Shown here: positions 36,012-45,194 of the stretch, piece by piece
Position numbering within the stretch: position 1 is the first letter of the stretch
How the letters are laid out: every line of letters begins with the position of its first letter
DNA from: CAYNNP01 sp964398215
GTDB lineage: Bacteria; Planctomycetota; Planctomycetia; Pirellulales; Pirellulaceae
Direction of reading: 5' to 3'
Length of the DNA stretch: 50,687 nt
Assembly (NCBI GenBank): GCA_964398215.1
Contig: CAYNNP010000019.1
Location: 1 to 50,687, forward strand
The notes under the pieces: model-generated
What the model saw: only the letters and a program-made list of their open reading frames with translations
Told to the model about the DNA's origin: nothing
Databases searched by the model: none
Position numbers and translations under genes: made by a program

Positions 36012-37055
36012 CTATTCGACTTCAAGTGCACCTTCGCTGGCCATCGAACGCAGCTTGTCCAGCGCTCGGCGTTCGAGTTGGCGAACGCGCTCCTTGGAAA
36101 CACCAAGCCGATTTGCAAGCGATTGTAACGTGTGTACTTTTCGGTGCGCACCAAGAGAAAAACGCGCTCGAATGATGAACTTCTCGCGACGATCAAGATC
36201 ATTCAGCATGGTTCCCAGTCGATTCCGCAAAACATGCCATCGCTTTTCGCTAATCGCAGAACTGCGACCTTCATCCGCGAAATCGATTTCCATGTCTTGC
36301 AATCCGCCCAACGTCTTTTGACGCTCGTCTTGCCGAGTCATCACCATACGATAGGAGTTGCGACGAATGACCAGAGTTGCATAAGTGCTGAATCGAAAAC
36401 CACGATCAAAATCAAACTTTTCCACTGCACGAATGATTGCCATGATCCCATCGCTTAGCAGTTCATCAAAGTCGTTCGTGACGTTGACGAATTTCTTGAC
36501 AATACTGAACACCAATCGCAGGTTTGCTTCAACAATTCGGTCACGATGCCAGTCTGCCAAAAACAGCAACTGCTCGATCAGTTCCAATCGAACTCTTGAT
36601 GGACGCTGTGGGTTCAAAAGCTGCAAATGATTCGCAGCCAGCTGACGCAAAAAGTTCATGCGTTGAAAAAGCATTCTCTCTTGGTCTGGCTTTAATAGCG
36701 GAGCTTCGCAAAGTCTTCCCAGATGGATCGGCAAATCGGCGCCGGCTCTTCGGATCGCTGCAATCCCTGTCTCGGCAGTCGCATCGGCTAGCTCCAGTGG
36801 CACTGCAAACACCGCCTTGGCGGCGCCCCGCTCATTGAAACTCTCGTTCGCGATGTATTCGATCGGATTGCGTTTACGCATTCGGGTCAACATCTGAAGA
36901 CGCTCAAGTGGCGTATCACGATAAGAGCTGACTTGACCCTCCATCTCCGCAACCGCTCGCGAGAGCTCGGCGGTCTTGAACCAACTGGGAGTTCGCGCTC
37001 GCAAAGTCGTCGCTGTTTCTCGATCGGTTGGAGATTCGACTGAGACCATGCTCAT
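36012..37055 (-). CDS. Sigma-70 family RNA polymerase sigma factor with variant region 2
   Basis: A 347-residue sigma factor from the ATG at 37055 (AGGTG ribosome site 5 bases upstream). Region 1.2 is present (LGRLCEAPLLKPDQERMLF, about 112-130). Region 2 is clear (LRLVFSIVKKFVN, VEKFDFDRGFRFSTYATLVI). The aromatic pair usual in primary sigma factors (YATWWIR) is YATLVIR (225-231), so promoter melting may differ. Region 3 is reduced. Region 4 has a normal helix-turn-helix (LANRLGVSKERVRQLERRAL). The N-terminal 110 residues have no known domain. It is an alternative rather than primary sigma factor. It is divergent from a MerR/B12-type regulator, which may control it. Confidence 0.9.
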   Translation of the reverse strand: MSMVSVESPTDRETATTLRARTPSWFKTAELSRAVAEMEGQVSSYRDTPLERLQMLTRMRKRNPIEYIANESFNERGAAKAVFAVPLELADATAETGIAAIRRAGADLPIHLGRLCEAPLLKPDQERMLFQRMNFLRQLAANHLQLLNPQRPSRVRLELIEQLLFLADWHRDRIVEANLRLVFSIVKKFVNVTNDFDELLSDGIMAIIRAVEKFDFDRGFRFSTYATLVIRRNSYRMVMTRQDERQKTLGGLQDMEIDFADEGRSSAISEKRWHVLRNRLGTMLNDLDRREKFIIRARFSLGAHRKVHTLQSLANRLGVSKERVRQLERRALDKLRSMASEGALEVE

Positions 37056-37299
37056 CTGCACACCTGAGTGAAGTGACTGTTTTGGACGCCAAAAACGTCC
37101 ATATTGTTTATCTGTTGAAACGCTTGATTATCAGCTTGGTATTGCCTGAACTGGCTCGCCCTGGCAATTTCCTGTATTTTTTTGGGTGCTTTTGAAGTTT
37201 TCAAAGCGACACCTCGGAGGGTTGTTCCTATGCTGTCAATGAACGTTTTCCAATTCAATTCGTCCGCGACACGACAAAAACGCCCAAAAGGGTTTCGGC
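37056..37299. promoter_or_regulatory. Divergent promoter region, sigma factor / MerR-like regulator
   Basis: About 244 bases between divergent regulatory genes. An inverted repeat GGACG-N7-CGTCC lies at 37084-37100, close to the sigma gene start. A looser ATTGCC/GGCAAT pair lies further on. Either may be a regulator site. Confidence 0.4.
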
Positions 37300-38187
37300 A
37301 TGGCCGCTCGGCAACCTCATTTTTCACCCAAGCAAGTTGCCAGCGCGCTTGGTGTAAGTGAGTCTTCAGTTAAGAGATGGTGCGATGCCGGAAAGATCCG
37401 CACATCCAAAACACTCGGAGGTCATCGCAAGATCTCGCTCGATGCACTTCAGCAGTTCCTGACTGAGAACGGACAGAGCCTTCCCAACCCTGAAGTTCTG
37501 GGCTTACCTGCTTGGCCGCCCGCAAAACCCTCGATCCGCGGGAAAGACAGCGAGATCCACCAGCTGTTTCGTGACGCCCTCGCACGCGGCGACGAAAATT
37601 CCTGTGTCGAACTGACAAAGCAACATCGAAAATCTGAAATATCACCGGCTGAGGTTCTGGTGGACTTGCTAACCGACGCAATGGAAGGGATTGGCGAAGC
37701 ATGGAAAATCGATGATCTGGCGATCTACCAAGAAAGACGTGCTTGCGAGATTGGTTTTCGGTTGATTAGCAATTGCCGAACCGAAATGCGCCCACCTCCG
37801 CCGACGGCTCCGGTCGCGATTGGCGGTTCAGTGGTTGGCGACGGATACCAAATGCCCAGCATGTTGGTCGAGCTATTGCTTCGCGAAGCGGGCTGGAACG
37901 CAACGAATGTGGGAAACAATCTTCCAGCCGATTCATTCATCAAAGCCTTGTCGGAATACAATCCTGACCTTGCCTGGCTAAGTGTTTCTGCTGTGAAAGA
38001 AGACGGTGAGTTTATAGCCCAGCAAAACAAGATTGCTTCTGCACTCGGCGAAAACGTCCCATTGATCGTCGGGGGGCGAGCACTAACGGATCAATTGCGA
38101 CCGCGACTTATGTACACTGCCTATTGCGACAACTTATTCCAATTGTCTGGACTCGCTGCCGCCATCCGCCGAAACGTGGCTCATTAG
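37300..38187 (+). CDS. MerR-type regulator with degenerate cobalamin-binding domain
   Basis: A 295-residue regulator with the layout of LitR/CarH photoreceptor repressors: MerR-like winged helix (about 6-52, VASALGVSESSVKRWCDAG then TLGGHRKI), a helical B12 cap (about 85-160) and a Rossmann-like cobalamin-binding fold (about 170-292). Both hallmark histidines are replaced. The Wx9EH motif of the cap is Wx9ER (Trp135, Glu145, Arg146). The DxHxxG loop reads GDGYQMP, with Tyr183 at the His position. Other fold features (LLLREAGWNATNVG, LIVGGRA) are kept. Binding of B12 through histidine is therefore unlikely, and another ligand or no ligand is possible. It is divergent from a sigma factor gene. 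Confidence 0.85.
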   Translation: MAARQPHFSPKQVASALGVSESSVKRWCDAGKIRTSKTLGGHRKISLDALQQFLTENGQSLPNPEVLGLPAWPPAKPSIRGKDSEIHQLFRDALARGDENSCVELTKQHRKSEISPAEVLVDLLTDAMEGIGEAWKIDDLAIYQERRACEIGFRLISNCRTEMRPPPPTAPVAIGGSVVGDGYQMPSMLVELLLREAGWNATNVGNNLPADSFIKALSEYNPDLAWLSVSAVKEDGEFIAQQNKIASALGENVPLIVGGRALTDQLRPRLMYTAYCDNLFQLSGLAAAIRRNVAH

Positions 38188-38374
38188 CTTTTTGGGTACG
38201 GCAAAAAAAAGCCAACTCTGCCGGCCGCGCACACTTCGCAGCGTCATTCGTTAGACTGCAAAACAAATAAAACGCAATTCTATGGTCTTCGCAGCGACCC
38301 AACTCACGGCTGCTTGCGTACCACCAAATCCGTCGGTGTGAGGCGTGAAACTAAATGATTAAAGTTAGACAAGC

Positions 38375-39103
38375 ATGCTGATCGTCGATTCGCTGACCAA
38401 AGTTTTTCAACTTGAAGATCGCGAATTGCGCGCCGTGGACGGCTTGACCTTTCAAGTCAAACCGGGTGAAGTCTTCGGATTGCTCGGACCTAATGGGGCT
38501 GGAAAAACAACCACGCTGCGGATGATCCTAGGATTGTTGCAGCCCGATTCTGGCTTTTCCGAAGTCGACGGCATCCGCACAGCTGAAAGCCCAATTGCTG
38601 CAAAGTCACGGCTCGGATTCGTGTCCGCGAATGATGGCGTTTATTCTTGGCTGACAGTTCGAGAGATGCTCCTGTACTTTGCCGATCTGTATGGCGTGGT
38701 TCCCGATTTGGCACAGCAGCGAATCAAAGACTTGTCTGAATTGATGGGGATCAGCGAATTTCTGGACCGCCGCGCGGGGGCACTCAGTACCGGCCAACGA
38801 CAAAGGGTCACTTTGGTTCGTGGCTTGGTTCATGATCCGCCGGTGATGCTGCTGGACGAACCAACCCGAGGTTTGGACGTCGTGGGCGTGCAGACAATTT
38901 TTGACTATATCGACCTGCTACGCCGAGGCGGAAAGGCTGTCGTCGTCTGCACGCACCGACTTGATGAAGCGGAAAGGCTTTGTGATCAATTCGGACTTCT
39001 ACACAATGGACAACTGGAGCATCATGGCAACATGCAAGAACTAACATCCAAAACGGGTAAGCAACATTTGGTTGATATATTCGTTGACTTAATTCGGAGC
39101 TGA
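38375..39103 (+). CDS. ABC transporter ATPase, NatA-like
   Basis: A 242-residue ATP-binding subunit with intact motifs: Walker A GPNGAGKTT, signature LSTGQRQR, Walker B VMLLDEPTRGLD and the switch His in VVCTHRLDEAERL. The sequence after Walker A (RMILGLLQPDSG) and the short helical domain are typical of the NatA/CcmA group paired with ABC-2 permeases. The permease gene begins 6 bases after its stop. It powers export of ions, drugs or another unknown substrate. Confidence 0.93.
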   Translation: MLIVDSLTKVFQLEDRELRAVDGLTFQVKPGEVFGLLGPNGAGKTTTLRMILGLLQPDSGFSEVDGIRTAESPIAAKSRLGFVSANDGVYSWLTVREMLLYFADLYGVVPDLAQQRIKDLSELMGISEFLDRRAGALSTGQRQRVTLVRGLVHDPPVMLLDEPTRGLDVVGVQTIFDYIDLLRRGGKAVVVCTHRLDEAERLCDQFGLLHNGQLEHHGNMQELTSKTGKQHLVDIFVDLIRS

Positions 39104-39109
39104 TTGAGA

Positions 39110-41224
39110 ATGCAGCCCGGTTTCCCAAGTCGTCTCTGGCGACTGTGTCAAAAAGAATTGAAAGAAACGTTGCGTGATCGGCGGACGATCATCACGTTGG
39201 TTTTGATGCCGTTGCTGGTGTATCCGCTGCTTAGCATGGGACTGAACCGATTCTTGCTTAACTCAGGAGTCAGCACTGAGACAACGAAGTACACAATCGG
39301 TGTCAGCACGCCGGCAGAACAAGAAGAACTGACAAGTTGGCTAGAAGACCCTGCCAGTCAGCCGCCGCAAGCAATTGTGGACGCCAGCAACGGAGGCGTG
39401 GCTGAATTTGTAGTCGTCTGCACCGAACCGGAGACGGCGGAGCAAACGCTTTTACAAAACAAGATTGACGTTGCCGCCGAAATAACGGGTACCTATCCGC
39501 GCGAAGTGACCTTCATCGCATACAGCGGTGACAACACAAGCCAAATGTGCCAACGGATTCTTGCCGAGCGAGTCCAATGGCTACGGACCGCGATTGCTGA
39601 AACGATGATACTAAGCGAAAGAAGAAACTTTCGTCCGTTCGCTGATGTCAAGGTCCGTGACGTTGGTGAATCGTCAACAGCATCGGCGCTGGCCACAATC
39701 GTCCCCCTAGTTCTTGTGTTGATGACGATCACAGGAGCCGTTTATCCAGCGATTGATTTGACCGCTGGCGAGCGCGAGCGAGGGACGATGGAAGCCCTGA
39801 TGGCTTCTCCTGTACCACGTTTTTATGTGCTGCTGGCAAAGTATGCGGCGGTGGTGACCGTCGCGTTGTTAACGGCGGTCGCGAATTTGGTGGCGATGTT
39901 CACCACACTCTGGGCATCACGCTTGTTGCCTTTGTTGACTGGCAACGAAGACGGCGCGTTTCCCTGGATCGCTATTTTTCAAATCCTTGGTTTGCTTGTG
40001 CTGTTCAGCGGGTTCTTTTCTGCGGTGTTATTGTCGCTGACTAGTTTCGCAAAGTCATTCAAAGAAGCTCAGGCCTATCTGATTCCAATCATGCTGCTGT
40101 CTCTGGCTCCTGGCATGTTGTCGATGATGCCCGGTGTCACTTTCACAGGCCCCATGGCGATCGCACCGATGATCAACATCGTGCTTTTGGCGCGCGATGT
40201 TTTGTCGGGCACGGTTGTACCGGCAACCGCACTTGCCGCCGTCCTCAGTACAGTGGCCTACGCAACAGCCGCATTGGCAGTCGCTGCCAAGCTGTTTGGA
40301 TCCGACGCAGTGACCCGCAGCAGTGACCAAACATTTACGGCGCTTTTCAAGCGACCTTCGCTGGCGACTGGCGTACCAAGCCCACAAACGTGTGCTTTGA
40401 TGTTGGCGCTATTGGTGCCAGTTCACTTTATCATTTCCAATGGCCTGATGATGCTGCTGCAAAACAAAGCAGAAAGCATCAATATTTCGCAGAACTTTCT
40501 TTTGAATGCGGTCGCCCTCACATTTACGTTTGGCGGCATTCCGCTCGCTGCGGCTCTGTTTGGACGCCATCGATTACAAACGACCTATCGCGTCAGAATG
40601 CCAAGTCCATTTGCATTGCTGGGCGCCGTCCTAGTTGGCTTTGGTGCGTGGGCATTGGCATTCGAATCGATAGTGTTTGCTGATGCACTAGGAATCGGTG
40701 GATTAGACGAATCGCGATTGAAGCAGATGCTAGGAGCGCTCGACAAATTCACAAAAGCTTCACCATGGCTTTTGGTCGCATGCTTAGCCCTCACGCCTGC
40801 GATCATCGAAGAACTTTGTTTTCGTGGATTCTTATTTTCTTCGCTCCGGCGGATCATGTCGCCATGGCAAGTCATCGCGTTGACTTCGGTATTGTTTGGC
40901 CTGTTTCATGTATTGACTGGCAACGCCCTGCTGATCGAACGATTCCTTCCGACAACATTGCTGGGCATCGTGCTTGGCTGGATTGCATTCCGAACCGGCA
41001 GTGTGATTCCGGGCATGGTCATGCACTTCATCCACAACGCGTTCATCGAACTCTTTGGGCACTATCACAAGGAACTAGAGCAGATCGAATGGCTTGGTGT
41101 CGATGTATCCACAGGCGACAAACACTTGCCAACAACCTGGGTGGTGACGGCGACAGCTATCGCAGTGGTTGGATTGCTAGTGATTGGCGCGACCTCAAAA
41201 CGCGGCAACGCAGACGATTCTTAG
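39110..41224 (+). CDS. ABC-2 permease (NatB-like) fused to CPBP intramembrane protease domain
   Basis: A protein of 704 residues from the ATG at 39110 (GGAG upstream; a TTG at 39104 is possible). The N-terminal half is an ABC-2 permease: KELKETLRDRRTIITLVLMPLLVYP, a large extracytoplasmic loop, then ERERGTMEALMASPVPRFYV and five or six spans. The C-terminal third is a CPBP (Abi/CAAX protease-like) domain with motifs EELCFRG (from about residue 567), FGLFHV and HFIHNAF. The fusion occurs in other bacteria as a NatB-type permease with a CPBP domain. The protease part may process a secreted peptide or lipoprotein or be a structural remnant. Confidence 0.9.
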   Translation: MQPGFPSRLWRLCQKELKETLRDRRTIITLVLMPLLVYPLLSMGLNRFLLNSGVSTETTKYTIGVSTPAEQEELTSWLEDPASQPPQAIVDASNGGVAEFVVVCTEPETAEQTLLQNKIDVAAEITGTYPREVTFIAYSGDNTSQMCQRILAERVQWLRTAIAETMILSERRNFRPFADVKVRDVGESSTASALATIVPLVLVLMTITGAVYPAIDLTAGERERGTMEALMASPVPRFYVLLAKYAAVVTVALLTAVANLVAMFTTLWASRLLPLLTGNEDGAFPWIAIFQILGLLVLFSGFFSAVLLSLTSFAKSFKEAQAYLIPIMLLSLAPGMLSMMPGVTFTGPMAIAPMINIVLLARDVLSGTVVPATALAAVLSTVAYATAALAVAAKLFGSDAVTRSSDQTFTALFKRPSLATGVPSPQTCALMLALLVPVHFIISNGLMMLLQNKAESINISQNFLLNAVALTFTFGGIPLAAALFGRHRLQTTYRVRMPSPFALLGAVLVGFGAWALAFESIVFADALGIGGLDESRLKQMLGALDKFTKASPWLLVACLALTPAIIEELCFRGFLFSSLRRIMSPWQVIALTSVLFGLFHVLTGNALLIERFLPTTLLGIVLGWIAFRTGSVIPGMVMHFIHNAFIELFGHYHKELEQIEWLGVDVSTGDKHLPTTWVVTATAIAVVGLLVIGATSKRGNADDS

Positions 41225-41281
41225 ACTGTGGTTCGTTACAATTGAGGGAAACATTTCTTTTTCCCTAACCAGTCGACCTAA

Positions 41282-42961
41282 ATGCCTCAAAAGTTCAAAC
41301 CTTTCCTTGCGAAGCTACCAAGCGACCCAGCGAAACGAATGAATTTGCTGGCCAAGTTCCTAACAGCGTGGGGAGCGGCCCCCAAGAAACCAGCCAATAT
41401 TAGCTCGCAACTTCGTGAAGCGAAAAAACGCTTGGGTGGCATGCCCGTTTGCCTGAATGCTTACTACAAGCAGGGTATCGATTCTTGGCTTCGCGCTTGT
41501 TCGACCAAGTTTGCGAAACAATTGAATGAAAAATGGCTTTGGCATTCGCCGGATCAATTGATAGTGGACGAACAGCTGAACCTCTGCGTCGTTGGGACAG
41601 CAGGGCAAGAAAAAATCGCCTATGGTCTATGCCCAACAACAATCAGTGAGCCCGACCCGCAAGTCATGACGCACTGCGATGGAAGCGATTGGCCAATCAT
41701 GTCGCTTAGCGAAACGATTGTCCGCGAATGCGTGCTGCAGCTAATCGGTACTTCGGCAACGAGTCGCCTGCATACTGAAATGAAACAAAAGACTCACGAG
41801 CATCCCCTGGGGATTAAAGCCGATTCTGCGCTTTCGCAAATCCCCACCGCACCCGAACGACATGGATTGGTAGAGCTGTTCGAGGGCCAAAACGTCTTGC
41901 TCGCTCGCCGATTTCCACCAAGGAGTACGAAAGTAGACTTCTATCTAATGGGCAGAAAAGCATCCGACATCAAACAGTTCTTAAAGTCAGATGCCACCAA
42001 GGCAGCCCCTAAACGCAAAGACATGCCTCGCAAGCAACCGGCAACCCCGCACACCACCGTTGCGAAGCTGCGCAAGAACTTCAAAGAGTACTTGCAAACC
42101 GACTACGCGCCCGCCGCCGAATTTATTGTTGATGCCGCCGTACCCTGCATTCGATTCGTCGATTTGGGGCAAACCAAGCGGGCCAAGGTTGGCGCGACTC
42201 GTTTTGGAGGCGATCCCGACTTGCCATCGGATTTCCAATGGCCAACCGATCCTGATGCCCCTCCTAAAAACAACGCATTGCTCTTTCTAGGACAATTCAA
42301 TTTCAAAGAGCTACCGTCCTGGAAAGGAAGTCCGTTTCCAAAGTCAGGATTGTTGTCAATTTTCATCGGGACCGATGGCTTCCAAGGCTCTGCGTGCGGA
42401 TTCTATTTCTCATCGCGAAAGCAACTCAAGCGTGCAAAAACGCCCACTGATCGATTGGTCAATGACTACAAGAATCAATCGCTTTCACCAATCCGTGTTT
42501 CAGCTGAACTGAGCTTGAGCATCCCTGCCTATGTCAGCGAATTCCAACAGCAGATTGCCAAATTCCTACAGGACCAAGAAGGCTTCGATGCGGACTACTT
42601 GAACGGAGACTTGCAGTGGCTTGAACAGATTCTTTTCGGAAAAGAATCGCTTGGGCAAATGGGAGGCTATGCCGTCACTCCAATAGGAACTGACTATCAC
42701 GAAAGAGCCGCCTGTAAACAACTGGGCGTGAACGGATTCGTCGGCCGCAGAAATAGCTTCAATGTGTCCGCGATCAAAAACAAGCGAACACGACAAAAGG
42801 TCTACACCCAAGCACTTCTGAACCAAGTCCTATTGAGCATGGATTCTGGAAATGCGACGGGAGCGATGTGGTCGGACTGTGGAATCCTCTATCTGCTGCA
42901 TGACCAAGAACGAATCGCACAGCGCGACTTTGGCTCGTTTCCATCTTTCATCTACCATTGA
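41282..42961 (+). CDS. DUF1963-domain protein
   Basis: A 559-residue protein with no signal peptide. The C-terminal half (about 290-555) matches the YwqG/DUF1963 family pattern: TRFGGDPDLPSDFQWPTD, ALLFLGQFNFKELP, GLLSIFIGTDGF and HERAACKQLGVNGFVG. The N-terminal roughly 250 residues show no recognised domain. The family's function is unclear; it is often a stand-alone protein near immunity-type proteins, but nothing in this neighbourhood suggests a toxin. It starts about 57 bases after the ABC permease and converges with the PL6 gene. Confidence 0.8.
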   Translation: MPQKFKPFLAKLPSDPAKRMNLLAKFLTAWGAAPKKPANISSQLREAKKRLGGMPVCLNAYYKQGIDSWLRACSTKFAKQLNEKWLWHSPDQLIVDEQLNLCVVGTAGQEKIAYGLCPTTISEPDPQVMTHCDGSDWPIMSLSETIVRECVLQLIGTSATSRLHTEMKQKTHEHPLGIKADSALSQIPTAPERHGLVELFEGQNVLLARRFPPRSTKVDFYLMGRKASDIKQFLKSDATKAAPKRKDMPRKQPATPHTTVAKLRKNFKEYLQTDYAPAAEFIVDAAVPCIRFVDLGQTKRAKVGATRFGGDPDLPSDFQWPTDPDAPPKNNALLFLGQFNFKELPSWKGSPFPKSGLLSIFIGTDGFQGSACGFYFSSRKQLKRAKTPTDRLVNDYKNQSLSPIRVSAELSLSIPAYVSEFQQQIAKFLQDQEGFDADYLNGDLQWLEQILFGKESLGQMGGYAVTPIGTDYHERAACKQLGVNGFVGRRNSFNVSAIKNKRTRQKVYTQALLNQVLLSMDSGNATGAMWSDCGILYLLHDQERIAQRDFGSFPSFIYH

Positions 42962-42992
42962 CCAGGGTTCTGATGAAGATCTGAATGCTCAG

Positions 42993-44507
42993 TCACGGTT
43001 TTTTTAGAAATGACACTCCGACTGCGGCGACCGTTAGCGGCAACGACGGCTCGACATTGGTTGAGCCATCTGTGAATTCGTCCGCGCCAATGTCTTTTGC
43101 CGATTCAGGGCGTGGCTGCAGCCGAATGTCATTTTTCACATCTTCAAAACCGTCGCTTGCAGCATCAATGGCCGGGCTGTTTGCAGCTACACGGTATCGC
43201 CCGTTTGCCTTGGTCAATTTCGGGTCGACGCAAAGTTGATCTTTGATTCCGGCTTGCTCCGGGGACCCGTTAAAGCCAAAAAACAAGTTCGATTGCCACA
43301 TCAGTTTGTCAGCAGACAGTCGCGCGTCGATCAGTTTCTGATCATCATTGATCGCAACGACTAGGTTATTGGCGACGATGCCTCTCGGAGCTCGCTTGCC
43401 GTGTTTGTCGTACAGCAAAATGCCTTTTGCGCAATTCACAATCGTATTGTGAACGATGACAACTTCGTCGACGGTTTGATAGCCGCTTGAGTTGCCATTG
43501 GATTTCTTGTTGCCCCCTTCGATCGAAATCGCAGCGTTCCATGTCAAACCGGTCAGGTCCTGCATGTAGTTGTTAAAGATCTTGTGGTGACTGTCATTGA
43601 TTCGGATTCCTCCCGCATCAGCCGCTCCATCGCCCAAAAAGTAGTTGCCCGAAACGGTAGCGTGATGCCCATGCCGTAATACCAGAGAACCATTGCAGCG
43701 CCGAAACGTGTTGGCGCGATAAGTGTTGTGGCTGGACTTGTTGGACACGATTTCGTGTTCACCATCGCATCGTTCAAACAAGTTGTATTGCACGGTACAC
43801 GTCGCCGGTTTGGCTTGGTCGCCACTGTACCCAAGCCGAACGGTTTCGTTGTCGCTGCCATCGTTTGCAGCAACGTCCGCGAAATAATTCCATTCGATCG
43901 TGTGCTCGGCGGTCTGATCGCTGGCAAGACCGCTTAGTTCGACGGTCAGCAACGCGCCCTTGTTAGGCTTGCCGCTGAAATGGCAGTGGTCCACGCGGTT
44001 GAATCGACCGTAGATCTGCACCCACTTCGCCGTATTCTCGTTGTTATTCAGGTTCGTGAACGCACAGTTAGTCAGCCGCACATGCTCAGCACCCACGTCT
44101 CCGCTACCACGAAACTGAATAGGATTGTACGCATTCACTTTTCCTTTGCCGCCAACAAAGTGAAAACCTTCAATCACCAACCATTTCCCGTTCGTTCTGA
44201 TTTGCGATTCACCCAGCAGCTTGACGCCACCGGGAGTCGCAGCTTGCAAAGTGATAGGTTGTTTTGGCAAGCCGCTGATACCGTTCAACGAAATTTCTTC
44301 GTCCGTATATTCCCCGTCCGCCCAGACAACGGTATCACCAGGCGCCAGCGATCGCGATTCGATCAAATCGGAGATATCGTCCGCCGATCGAACTTGGTGG
44401 GTTGCTCCAAGCACGCGTAAATCGACAGCCCACAGATTGAACGCCGCAATAAAAGTGCATGCTACACACACGCGAACCAGATTCGATTCAGCACAAAACG
44501 TTTTCAT
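42993..44507 (-). CDS. Polysaccharide lyase family 6 protein (alginate lyase / chondroitinase B type)
   Basis: A 504-residue secreted lyase with a signal peptide at about 1-29. Right-handed beta-helix repeats run through the chain (HVRLTNCAFTNLNNNEN, VDHCHFSGKPNKGALLTVE, HKIFNNYMQDLTG). The PL6 signature region EIVSNKSSHNTYRANTFRR with LVLRHG supplies the catalytic Lys and Arg known from chondroitinase B. The C-terminus has NSPAIDAASDG and DIGADEF, common in beta-helix proteins. Acidic polysaccharides such as alginate or dermatan sulfate are likely substrates. A short hydrophobic end (LPLTVAAVGVSFLKKP) is unusual and may be a membrane or sorting tail. Confidence 0.9.
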   Translation of the reverse strand: MKTFCAESNLVRVCVACTFIAAFNLWAVDLRVLGATHQVRSADDISDLIESRSLAPGDTVVWADGEYTDEEISLNGISGLPKQPITLQAATPGGVKLLGESQIRTNGKWLVIEGFHFVGGKGKVNAYNPIQFRGSGDVGAEHVRLTNCAFTNLNNNENTAKWVQIYGRFNRVDHCHFSGKPNKGALLTVELSGLASDQTAEHTIEWNYFADVAANDGSDNETVRLGYSGDQAKPATCTVQYNLFERCDGEHEIVSNKSSHNTYRANTFRRCNGSLVLRHGHHATVSGNYFLGDGAADAGGIRINDSHHKIFNNYMQDLTGLTWNAAISIEGGNKKSNGNSSGYQTVDEVVIVHNTIVNCAKGILLYDKHGKRAPRGIVANNLVVAINDDQKLIDARLSADKLMWQSNLFFGFNGSPEQAGIKDQLCVDPKLTKANGRYRVAANSPAIDAASDGFEDVKNDIRLQPRPESAKDIGADEFTDGSTNVEPSLPLTVAAVGVSFLKKP

Positions 44508-44711
44508 TGGAGATACATTTGCAAGTTGTCATTCGTTCCGCGAAAGACAGAATGCCTTTCGTTTCGTATGCAAATTCTATCTCCAGCCGCAACCAATAGG
44601 TACGACAAAGTCGACAGCTACAAAGACAACGCCCTGCGCGGCATATCGCCACCCGTTTCAGCGGGAAAGAGCCACCGGGATACTTGTGCGGTAAAGAAAA
44701 ATCACCAGCGC

Positions 44712-44990
44712 TCAGCCAGCCAGAGCCACCAACGACTCACGTTCTGTGCGGATTCCGTCGCTACCGTAAAAGATGACCGTGTTGCAAACCAAATCACAGA
44801 TCGCTGTGATTTTGACACTTCGGGGTCCATGTAGGCAAAAGTAGATACCGACATGCTTACCGCCTTTGATCAACGGTCTTTCCGTGACGGGAAACTGGTC
44901 GGGTTCCAGTTCGCCTAACTCACACAATCGTGTCTCGATGCATTTTCGGATCAACTTCATATCAACGTTTGGGCAAGCTAGCTGAATCAT
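44712..44990 (-). CDS. Small conserved planctomycete-type protein
   Basis: A 92-residue protein; the ATG at 44990 is preferred over a longer frame. Its core ELGELEPDQFPVTERPLIKG then YFCLHGPRSVKITAICD and VIFYGSDGIR closely recalls a small uncharacterised family seen repeatedly in planctomycete genomes, by memory. There is no signal peptide or catalytic motif. Function is unknown. Confidence 0.75.
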   Translation of the reverse strand: MIQLACPNVDMKLIRKCIETRLCELGELEPDQFPVTERPLIKGGKHVGIYFCLHGPRSVKITAICDLVCNTVIFYGSDGIRTERESLVALAG

Positions 44991-45194
44991 GGATGCGCAT
45001 TTTGAGGTAGGGAGTTCAACGCAGCATGCATATCGGCGGCATCTTCCAGCAGCCTTAGAAAGTGGTCCCAGCGTGACCGATCGAGCCAAGTATTCAGTTT
45101 GAATCGTAACGGTTCTTCTGAATGACGATGGCCATCCGAATTTGCAAAAGCAGACGGCTTCTTAAGCGACCGATTCCAGGGCGTTAGAAGTTAC

